This document shows, one piece after another, positions 58,050-64,000 of a stretch of 64,000 nucleotides of DNA. Each line of letters opens with the position of its first letter. Position 1 is the first letter of the stretch. The notes under the pieces were generated by a model. That model had not been told where the DNA came from, did no database searches, and saw nothing but the letters and a program-made list of their open reading frames with translations. The stretch is taken from contig NZ_JBITMQ010000003.1 in assembly GCF_044466355.1 (NCBI RefSeq), positions 1 to 64,000 of the forward strand. Direction: 5' to 3'. The DNA is from Actinophytocola sp044466355. GTDB lineage: Bacteria; Actinomycetota; Actinomycetes; Mycobacteriales; Pseudonocardiaceae. The position numbers and the translations under genes were made by a program.

Positions 58050-59027
58050 GTGAAGGCGCCCGCCGTGACCCCGTCCGCCCTGCAGCTCGTGCTCGGCGAC
58101 GAGGAACTGCTGGTCGAACGGGCTGTCCACGCGGCGGCCGAGGCAGCGCGGCTCGCCGACCCGACGGCCGAGACGACCCGTGTGAAGGTGACCGACCTGA
58201 CGGGGCCGGAACTCGCCGAGCTCGTCAGCCCGTCGCTGTTCGCCGAACGCCGGGTGATCGTGCTGGAGGGGGCGCAGGAGGCGGGCAAGGACATCGCCGC
58301 CTCGATCGCCGCCTACGTGAAGGAGCCCGCGGACGGGGTGCAGCTCGTGGTGCTGCACAACGGCGGCGGGCGGAAACCGGGCAAGGACCTGATCGCCGCG
58401 CTGAAGTCGGCGAACGCCCAGGTCGTCGAGTGTCCGAAGATCACCAAGCCGGGTGACCGGGAGGCGTTCGTCCGCAACGAGGTCCGTCGTGCCGGAGGCA
58501 AGACGGACATGGATGCGGTCCGCGAGCTGATCGAGTCCGTCGGGTCCGATCTCCGGGAGCTGGCGGCGGCGGCCGCACAGCTGGTCGCGGACACGAACGG
58601 GCAGGTCACCGTCGAGGCGATCCGCCGCTACCACCGTGGCCGCGCGGACGTGACGGGGTTCGCGGTCGCGGAGAAGGCCGTCACCGGCGACGTGACCGGC
58701 GCGCTGGAGATGCTGCGCTGGGCGATGCAGCTGGGCGTGCCGCACGTGCTCGTGGCCGACGCGCTGGCGGACGCGGTGCGCACGGTGGCCAAGGTGGCGG
58801 GCGCGGGACGTGCGGACCCGTTCCGGCTGTCGAGCGAGCTGGGAATGCCCGCCTGGAAGGTGCGCAAGGCGCTGGCCCAGTCACGTGGCTGGCACCCGGC
58901 CGGCCTGGTCATGGCCATGCAGGTGGTGGCGGACGTCAACGCGGACGTGAAGGGTGTCGCGGTCGACGCGGGCTACGCCCTGGAGCGGGCCGTGCTGAGG
59001 CTGGCGGAGGCCCGCCGCCGGGCCTGA
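58050..59027 (+). CDS. holA: DNA polymerase III subunit delta
   Basis: This 325-aa clamp-loader subunit has QLVLGDEELLVERAV at the start, a P-loop-less AAA fold with LSPSLFAERRVIVL-like segment (LVSPSLFAERRVIVLEGAQ), and the C-terminal collar (RRAGGKTDMDAVRELIESVGSDLRELAAA). It opens the sliding clamp. The GTG at 58050 is preceded by GAGGAT six bases away, suggesting a leaderless start. It faces rpsT convergently. Confidence 0.94.
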   Translation: MKAPAVTPSALQLVLGDEELLVERAVHAAAEAARLADPTAETTRVKVTDLTGPELAELVSPSLFAERRVIVLEGAQEAGKDIAASIAAYVKEPADGVQLVVLHNGGGRKPGKDLIAALKSANAQVVECPKITKPGDREAFVRNEVRRAGGKTDMDAVRELIESVGSDLRELAAAAAQLVADTNGQVTVEAIRRYHRGRADVTGFAVAEKAVTGDVTGALEMLRWAMQLGVPHVLVADALADAVRTVAKVAGAGRADPFRLSSELGMPAWKVRKALAQSRGWHPAGLVMAMQVVADVNADVKGVAVDAGYALERAVLRLAEARRRA

Positions 59028-59068
59028 ACCGGGCGTTTGTGCAGGTCAAGCGCCGACGACTCGGTGCA

Positions 59069-59105
59069 CGAAAAAGGGCGCGCCGGCCGGTGCCGACGCG
59101 CCCTT
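59069..59105 (-). terminator. Intrinsic terminator of rpsT
   Basis: AAGGGCGCG (59074-59082) pairs with CGCGCCCTT (59097-59105). Read on the minus strand the stem is followed by a run of T (complement of A at 59071-59075). It also lies behind holA on the plus strand. Confidence 0.8.
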
Positions 59106-59116
59106 CGTGCTCTGGG

Positions 59117-59377
59117 TCAGAGCGCGTTCGCGCGCTTCGCCATGGCGGACTTCTTGTTCGCCGCCTGGTTGGTGTGGATCACGCCCTTGCTGGCCGCCTT
59201 GTCGAGCTTGCGGCTGGCATCCTGCAGGAGCTCCGCGGCCTTCGCCTTGTCACCGGCGTCGGCGGCCTCGCGGAACTTGCGGATCGCGGTCTTCACCGAG
59301 GACTTGACGGACTTGTTGCGCTGACGCGCCTTCTCGTTCGTCTTGATCCGCTTGATCTGGGACTTGATGTTGGCCAT
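59117..59377 (-). CDS. rpsT: 30S ribosomal protein S20
   Basis: This 86-aa protein has MANIKSQIKRIKTNEKARQRNKS, then VKTAIRKFREAADAG and a C-terminal GVIHTNQAANKKSAMAKRANAL, the full S20 length and signature. It binds 16S rRNA helices of the 30S body. It lies next to holA as in mycobacteria, and a terminator follows. Confidence 0.98.
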   Translation of the reverse strand: MANIKSQIKRIKTNEKARQRNKSVKSSVKTAIRKFREAADAGDKAKAAELLQDASRKLDKAASKGVIHTNQAANKKSAMAKRANAL

Positions 59378-59505
59378 AGGGGACTGCTCCTCGATGTCGA
59401 TCACGGAAGTCGTGGCCGCATCTGCGGTGACCCCACCTGTGACGGCGGGCTTCCTCCTGGGCGGAATGCCACACGGGCACGACCCCGTGAGACTACCAGG
59501 GGCCC

Positions 59506-60882
59506 TCAGTGGCCTCCCAGGATGCTCCTGGTCAGCGCCTGCCGCTCGTCCATCAGCCCCGCCAGCGCCGTGCTCAGCGTCGCCTCCGTCATCTCCTCGC
59601 TGCCCGCCTCGACCTGCTCGAGGACCGCTCGGCGGACCAGTTCCTTGATGAAGCTCGCCGTCACGCCCTCGGTCGCCGCGACGACCTCGTCCGCGCGGGG
59701 CAGGTTCAGCGTCGTCGCCCGCGCGTACAGGCGGAGCAGGCGTTCCCGGCACTCGGCGTCCGGCTTCGGGACCTCGACAGCCAGGTCGATGCGGCCCGGC
59801 CGCTCCGTGAGGGCCCGCTCCATCGCCTCCACGCGGTTGGTGGTCAGGACGAAGGTCACATCCGCTTCCGAGCCGATGCCGTCCATCTCGTTCAGCAGCT
59901 CGAACAGGACCGGGTTGCCGTCCATCGACATCGTGCGGTCCTTGGCGATCAGGTCCACGTCCTCGACCACCACGATGGACGGGGCCAGCCTCCTCGCCAG
60001 CGACGTGGTGGCGCGCAGGAAGCGGATCATCGCGGCGCCGCTCAGCACGAACACCGTGCTCTCCGGCGCCCGGCTGAGCAGGTAGCGGACCGTGTGGGTC
60101 TTGCCCGTGCCGGGCGGGCCGTAGAGGAGCAACCCTCGTTTGAGGTGCTGGCCGTGGGCCTTCAGCGCCTCGGTCTGCTCCTCGCCGCGGACCACGTGGC
60201 GCTCGATGGAGCTGAGCACCCCGTCCGGCAGGACCACGTCCTCGGCGTCCAGCTCCGGTCGCGGCAGGAACGTCAGCAGCTGGTTGTGGCGGTGTTCGCT
60301 CGTGCCGAAGGCGAGCACCTTGCCGCGGAAGAGGTCCCGCTCCCGCATCAGGCGCTCGACCTCCTCGCGGACCGTTGCCGCCGTGGCGCGGTCGGCGGCC
60401 AGGAGCTGCAGGTGGCAGCGCTCCTCGCCGCGGTCCTCCTGCGCTCCCTGTACCGCCAGGACGACCGGTGTGCCGTCCGGCGCCGTCGTGCAGACCAGGC
60501 CGAGCTGGACGGCCTCCGTCGACGTCTCCGGGCCGGTCGCGACCGTGGTGTAGTCGACCGCACCGAGCTGGTACATCCGGCCCGCCGACGCGTCGGCCAG
60601 CATGTCGATCACTGTGTTGAAGCGTCTGTTGCCCGCGATCCCGAACCAGGTCGTCTCGGGGGTGTGTGCCGCGAGATAGGCGTCCACGCCGCGCTGCAGG
60701 TTCACGTGCTCGAACGCCGGTAAGTGCAGGGCGACGTTGGGGATCTCGGTCAGCGGGCAACCAAGGTGGTCGGTGATCTTCCTGATCAGCGGCGGGTCGG
60801 CGGCACCGTCGAGAGCGTGCTGCGCCGACTCGAACACCGCCTTCACGGACAAGGCCAGTTCACGTGCGTCGGTGACGTTCAC
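59506..60882 (-). CDS. AAA ATPase (CDC48/FtsH-like) of the SPFH operon
   Basis: This is a 458-aa protein. An N-terminal domain of about 230 residues of unknown fold precedes one AAA module with Walker A (LLYGPPGTGKTHT, about 250), Walker B (IVVVEDVDLIA, about 304) and a second region of homology TTNRVEAMERALTERPGRIDLAVEVPKP with arginine fingers. It is of the classical AAA clade, acting on protein substrates rather than DNA. It starts at a GTG overlapping the upstream ribbon-helix-helix stop (GTGA). The gene order SPFH protein, RHH protein, AAA ATPase suggests a membrane-associated remodelling unit. Confidence 0.85.
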   Translation of the reverse strand: MNVTDARELALSVKAVFESAQHALDGAADPPLIRKITDHLGCPLTEIPNVALHLPAFEHVNLQRGVDAYLAAHTPETTWFGIAGNRRFNTVIDMLADASAGRMYQLGAVDYTTVATGPETSTEAVQLGLVCTTAPDGTPVVLAVQGAQEDRGEERCHLQLLAADRATAATVREEVERLMRERDLFRGKVLAFGTSEHRHNQLLTFLPRPELDAEDVVLPDGVLSSIERHVVRGEEQTEALKAHGQHLKRGLLLYGPPGTGKTHTVRYLLSRAPESTVFVLSGAAMIRFLRATTSLARRLAPSIVVVEDVDLIAKDRTMSMDGNPVLFELLNEMDGIGSEADVTFVLTTNRVEAMERALTERPGRIDLAVEVPKPDAECRERLLRLYARATTLNLPRADEVVAATEGVTASFIKELVRRAVLEQVEAGSEEMTEATLSTALAGLMDERQALTRSILGGH

Positions 60883-61142
60883 GTCCCCACAGTGCCCTGG
60901 CCACCGCCCTCGCCGCTTCCGGGAACTTCACCCGTTTCGGCCAGGGGATCTTCCTTAGGGGGCCTGCCGCGCCGTGGCGGCTTGCCCGCGTTGTCGGGCA
61001 GTCGCCCCGCCTGCGACAACGCCCGCCGGAGCAGGAACTCGATCTGCGCGTTGGTGCTCCGCAGCTCGTCTCCCGCCCAGCGGGCGACCGCGTCGTGGAT
61101 CGCGGGATCCAGACGCAGCAGGACTTTCTTGCGCTCCGGCAC
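60879..61142 (-). CDS. Ribbon-helix-helix protein (Arc/HicB-like)
   Basis: This is an 87-aa protein. Residues about 5-45 (KKVLLRLDPAIHDAVARWAGDELRSTNAQIEFLLRRAL) form a ribbon-helix-helix DNA-binding domain, followed by a basic RRGRPPK AT-hook-like segment and a glycine-rich tail. It is the likely autoregulator of the operon. It lies 4 bp after the SPFH gene and overlaps the AAA gene. The palindrome at 62,124-62,139 is a candidate target. Confidence 0.75.
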   Translation of the reverse strand: MPERKKVLLRLDPAIHDAVARWAGDELRSTNAQIEFLLRRALSQAGRLPDNAGKPPRRGRPPKEDPLAETGEVPGSGEGGGQGTVGT

Positions 61143-61146
61143 GGCC

Positions 61147-62094
61147 TCAGTGGTACAGCGAACCGGTGTTCACGACGGGCTGGGTGTCGCGGTCCGAGCA
61201 CAGCACCACGAGCAGGTTGCTCACCATCGACGCCTTGCGCTCCTCGTCCAGGTCGACCACGTCCTGGTCGGCCAGTTCCCGCAGTGCCAGCTGCACCATG
61301 CCGACCGCGCCCTCGACGATGCGCTGCCGGGCCGCGACCACCGCGCCGGCCTGCTGGCGGCGCAGCATCGCACCCGCGATCTCCGACGCGTAGGCCAGGT
61401 GCGTGATGCGTGATTCGATCACCTCGACGCCCGCGGCCTCGACCCGGGCCGCGATCTCCGCGGACAGCTTCTCGGTGATCTCCGACGCGTTCTCCCGCAG
61501 CGACAGCTGGTCGATGCCGTGCGCGTCATACGGGTAGCTGGTCGCGATGTGCCGGACCGCGGTCTCCGCCTGGATGGTCACGAACTCGTCGTAGTCGTCG
61601 ACCTCGAACACCGCGCGGGCCGTGTCGGTGATCCGCCACACCACCACGGCGGCGATCTCGATCGGGTTGCCGTCCGCGTCGTTGACCTTGGTCACCGCCG
61701 TCTCGTGGTTGCGGATCCTGGTCGAGATGCGCCGCCGGAACGTGAACGGGTTGACGAAGCGCAGACCGTCCGTGCGCACCGTGCCGACATAGCGGCCCAG
61801 GAACTGCAGCACCCTGGCCTCGCCGGGCGCCACCATGATCAGGCCGACGTTGAGGATGACCGCGCCGATGACCAGCACGGCGGACAGCGCGATCAGCACG
61901 ATGCCCGACGTGCGCGGATCGGTGTCCGAGCCGGTCAGCCGGAGGATGCCGATGACGAGGAGCGCGGTCCCGCCGAGGTAGGCGAGCGTCACGAGGCCGA
62001 GCACGGGCAGCCCCGAGCTGCCGAAGGCCACGCGTTCACGCACGTGGGGAGTGGGCATGGGTGGTGTGTCGACGACGAGTCCGGTCGCGTTCAT
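61147..62094 (-). CDS. SPFH (band 7/prohibitin-like) membrane protein
   Basis: This is a 315-aa protein. There are two hydrophobic segments near the N-terminus (LPVLGLVTLAYLGGTALLVIGIL and GIVLIALSAVLVIGAVILNVGLI), then an SPFH domain (APGEARVLQFLGRYVGTVRTDGLRFVNPF ... AAVVVWRITDTARAVFEVDDY) and a coiled helical tail rich in Ala, Glu and Arg. Such proteins form large ring or cage assemblies on the inner membrane and recruit proteases. The ATG at 62094 has GAGGGG upstream. First gene of the operon. Confidence 0.88.
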   Translation of the reverse strand: MNATGLVVDTPPMPTPHVRERVAFGSSGLPVLGLVTLAYLGGTALLVIGILRLTGSDTDPRTSGIVLIALSAVLVIGAVILNVGLIMVAPGEARVLQFLGRYVGTVRTDGLRFVNPFTFRRRISTRIRNHETAVTKVNDADGNPIEIAAVVVWRITDTARAVFEVDDYDEFVTIQAETAVRHIATSYPYDAHGIDQLSLRENASEITEKLSAEIAARVEAAGVEVIESRITHLAYASEIAGAMLRRQQAGAVVAARQRIVEGAVGMVQLALRELADQDVVDLDEERKASMVSNLLVVLCSDRDTQPVVNTGSLYH

Positions 62095-62123
62095 GGCAGT
62101 CCCCTCAGAGGCACGCATCTAGC

Positions 62124-62139
62124 AAAGTGATATCACTTT
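62124..62139. promoter_or_regulatory. Perfect 16-bp palindrome in the SPFH operon promoter
   Basis: AAAGTGATATCACTTT is a perfect palindrome in an AT-rich stretch 30 bp before the SPFH start. A dimeric regulator site is likely; the ribbon-helix-helix product of the same operon is the best candidate. Confidence 0.65.
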
Positions 62140-62287
62140 AGCGCACTGTCGAGTCCCTGTGCGAGCCCGCCGGGCGATGCGTCGGACGTCCGTGTCGCGC
62201 CGAGGTGAACGATCACGCCCGGATCGCCGAAGTTCCGTGTGAACCCGACGTGATCCGATCACCATTCCGACCCGAGGAGCGACCTCC

Positions 62288-63142
62288 ATGTCCTACGTCA
62301 ACCCGGCCGAACTCGTCCGCACGATGATCGACGCCGGCGAGGCCAAGGCGTTCATGTCCACGCGTGACACCATCATCCGGGCGTTCATGGCCGGTGCGAT
62401 CCTCGCGCTCTCCGCCGCCTTCGCCGTCACGGTCACCGTGCAGACCGGCAACGCGCTCGTCGGGGCACTGCTGTTCCCGGTCGGGTTCTGCCTGCTGTAC
62501 CTGCTGGGCTTCGACCTCCTGACCGGCGTCTTCACACTCGTGCCGCTCGCGTTGATCGACAAACGACCCGGGGTGCGGTTACGCACGGTCCTGCGCAACT
62601 GGACGCTCGTGTTCGTGGGCAACTTCGCGGGCGCGCTCGTCGTCGCGCTCATGATCGGGGTGATCGTGACCTACGCGTTCACGGTCGAACCGAACGCGGT
62701 CGGGCAGCGGCTCGGCGAGATCGGGGAGAGCAGGACCGTCGGCTACGCGGACCACGGCGCCGCCGGGATGCTGACGCTGTTCATCCGCGGCGTGCTGTGC
62801 AACTGGATGGTCTCCACCGGTGTCGTGGCCGCGATGATCTCGACATCCGTGTCCGGCAAGGTGATCGCGATGTGGATGCCGATCCTCGTGTTCTTCTACA
62901 TGGGGTTCGAGCACTCGATCGTCAACATGTTCCTGTTCCCGTCCGGGCTGATGCTCGGCGGCGACTTCTCGATCGGCGACTACTTCCTCTGGAACGAGAT
63001 CCCTACCGTGATCGGCAACCTGGTCGGCGGGCTCTCGTTCGTCGGGCTGACGATGTACGCGACCCACGCGCGGACCGGCCCGTCCCGCAACGGCACGGTC
63101 TCCCCGACCGCCGAAAACCCGGTGAAGGGCACGGTCGGGTAG
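62288..63142 (+). CDS. Formate/nitrite transporter family channel
   Basis: This 284-aa membrane protein has six transmembrane helices in the aquaporin-like FNT fold: AILALSAAFAVTVTVQTGNAL, ALLFPVGFCLLYLLGFDLLTGVF, a central WTLVFVGNFAGALVVALM segment, the conserved RGVLCNWMVSTGV loop and FEHSIVNMFLFPSGLML. The family moves formate, nitrite or hydrosulfide as pentamers. The ion is not determined here. The ATG at 62288 begins MSYVNPAEL. Confidence 0.92.
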   Translation: MSYVNPAELVRTMIDAGEAKAFMSTRDTIIRAFMAGAILALSAAFAVTVTVQTGNALVGALLFPVGFCLLYLLGFDLLTGVFTLVPLALIDKRPGVRLRTVLRNWTLVFVGNFAGALVVALMIGVIVTYAFTVEPNAVGQRLGEIGESRTVGYADHGAAGMLTLFIRGVLCNWMVSTGVVAAMISTSVSGKVIAMWMPILVFFYMGFEHSIVNMFLFPSGLMLGGDFSIGDYFLWNEIPTVIGNLVGGLSFVGLTMYATHARTGPSRNGTVSPTAENPVKGTVG

Positions 63143-63154
63143 TGACAGGGTGGG

Positions 63155-63994
63155 GTGGTGCACCCGGCCGCGATCCTGCTCGTGCTCAGCGCGGCGGTCG
63201 CGCACGCCGGGTGGAACCTCTACGCCAAACGGGTACCGGACGGCGGCGCGCTCTTCGTGTGGCTCGCCGCCGTCTGGAGCGTGGTGTTCCTGGTGCCGTT
63301 CGCGGCGGTGATCGTCGTCCAGAACGGGCTGGCGGCGTCCTGGTGGCTCGCGTTCGGGGTCAGCGGTGTCATCCACCTCGGGTACTTCGTGTTGCTGCAG
63401 CGGGGATACCGGGTCGGGGACCTGTCCGTCGTGTACCCGCTCGCCAGGGGGACCGGGCCGCTGCTGTCGGTGGTGGCTGCGGTCTGGCTGCTCGGGGAGC
63501 GGCCCGGTGCGGTCGCGCTCGCGGGGGCGGCGGCGGTGATCGCCGGGGTGTTCGTGATCGGCGGGCTGAAGACGGGCGGCGGCGCCGGGTACGGGTTCGC
63601 GACCGGTTCGCTCATCGCCACCTACACGCTCTGGGACGCCCACGCCGTCACCGCGCTCGCCACCCCGCCGGTGCTGCTCATGTGCGGGTCCGCGCTCGTC
63701 GAGTCGGTGCTGCTCGCGCCCTACGCCATGGCCCGCCGGGACACCGTGGCGCGGATCTGGCGCGACCACCGCGTGCCGGTGCTCGCGGTCGCGATCCTCT
63801 CCCCGCTCGCCTACGTGCTCGTGTTGTTCGCGATGCGGCTCGCGCCGGTCAGCCTGGTGGCGCCGGCCCGCGAGCTGTCCATCGTGGTCGGCAGTATCGG
63901 CGCGTGGCTGCTGCTCGGCGAACCGAACCCGTTGCGGCGGCTCACCGGGGCCGTGATCGTCCTCGCGGGGGTGGCGGCGATCGCGGTCAGCTGA
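63155..63994 (+). CDS. EamA/DMT-family transporter
   Basis: This 279-aa protein has about ten transmembrane helices arranged as two five-helix halves (PAAILLVLSAAVAHAGWNLYAKR ... and ILSPLAYVLVLFAMRLAPVSLVAPARELSIVVGSIGAWLLLGEP), typical of the drug/metabolite transporter superfamily. Substrate unknown. The start is one of two adjacent GTG codons (63155 or 63158). The gene ends 6 bp before the window end. Confidence 0.88.
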   Translation: MVHPAAILLVLSAAVAHAGWNLYAKRVPDGGALFVWLAAVWSVVFLVPFAAVIVVQNGLAASWWLAFGVSGVIHLGYFVLLQRGYRVGDLSVVYPLARGTGPLLSVVAAVWLLGERPGAVALAGAAAVIAGVFVIGGLKTGGGAGYGFATGSLIATYTLWDAHAVTALATPPVLLMCGSALVESVLLAPYAMARRDTVARIWRDHRVPVLAVAILSPLAYVLVLFAMRLAPVSLVAPARELSIVVGSIGAWLLLGEPNPLRRLTGAVIVLAGVAAIAVS

Positions 63995-64000
63995 GTAGTT

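Noticed and set aside
1..64000. CRISPR array, IS elements or rRNA
   Set aside because: No regularly spaced repeats, transposase motifs or rRNA segments were seen anywhere in the window.

Overview
The window is high-GC actinobacterial DNA, most likely from the family Pseudonocardiaceae (the Lentzea/Saccharothrix/Kibdelosporangium/Amycolatopsis side). The evidence is the extreme third-position GC, the abundant GTG/TTG starts, many -10 boxes placed 6-8 nt before the start codon (leaderless genes), a mycoredoxin, an 'AMED_5909'-type small protein, and a run from nadD to rpsT with the same gene content and order as the Mycobacterium tuberculosis Rv2421c-Rv2412c block. Species cannot be fixed from the sequence alone.

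Positions 1-11,683 are accessory DNA: the right-hand part of an actinobacterial integrative and conjugative element (AICE, pSAM2 type) inserted at the 3' end of a tRNA-Gly(TCC) gene. Reading towards the tRNA it carries a low-GC cargo pair (an HsdR-N-like nuclease fused to an AAA+/ORC-like ATPase, then an HD-domain phosphohydrolase), a leftward HTH-DUF5919 regulator plus NUDIX gene, and a rightward, tightly overlapping operon. That operon holds a Pra-like activator, three small element-specific proteins, an XRE regulator, a zinc-ribbon peptide, the FtsK-like DNA translocase TraB, an unknown 135-aa protein, a HUH rolling-circle initiator (RepSA type), Xis and the tyrosine integrase. The left attachment site is not in the window.

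Positions 11,765-32,700 are core chromosome: tRNA-Pro, tig-clpP1-clpP2-clpX, two alpha/beta hydrolases, fdhD, an ArsR-like regulator, a carotenoid-desaturase-like FAD oxidoreductase, mycoredoxin, valS-folC-DUF4233-ndk, an ABC-2 exporter whose ATPase and permease genes are separated by an antiparallel TetR-like gene, and a DoxX protein.

Positions 32,863-44,074 hold a TIGR03960 radical SAM protein, a secreted subtilase, a DUF2344 protein, RNase E/G, rplU-rpmA-obg and proB. From 44,198 to 49,042 there is a small regulatory/redox patch (FAD monooxygenase, MarR, pseudo-receiver protein) and a RecQ helicase with a C-terminal phosphoribosyltransferase-like domain.

Positions 49,158-59,377 are nadD, rsfS, gpgP, octT, degV, comEA, comEC, a small hypothetical, thrC (behind a SAM riboswitch whose closing helix overlaps the ribosome binding site), holA and rpsT. 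The right end has an AAA ATPase/ribbon-helix-helix/SPFH membrane-protein operon with a perfect 16-bp palindrome in its promoter, a formate/nitrite-family transporter and an EamA-type transporter.

The best candidates for something undescribed are the nuclease-ATPase/HD cargo pair on the AICE, the SPFH-RHH-AAA operon, the RecQ-phosphoribosyltransferase fusion and the SAM-riboswitch-controlled threonine synthase.
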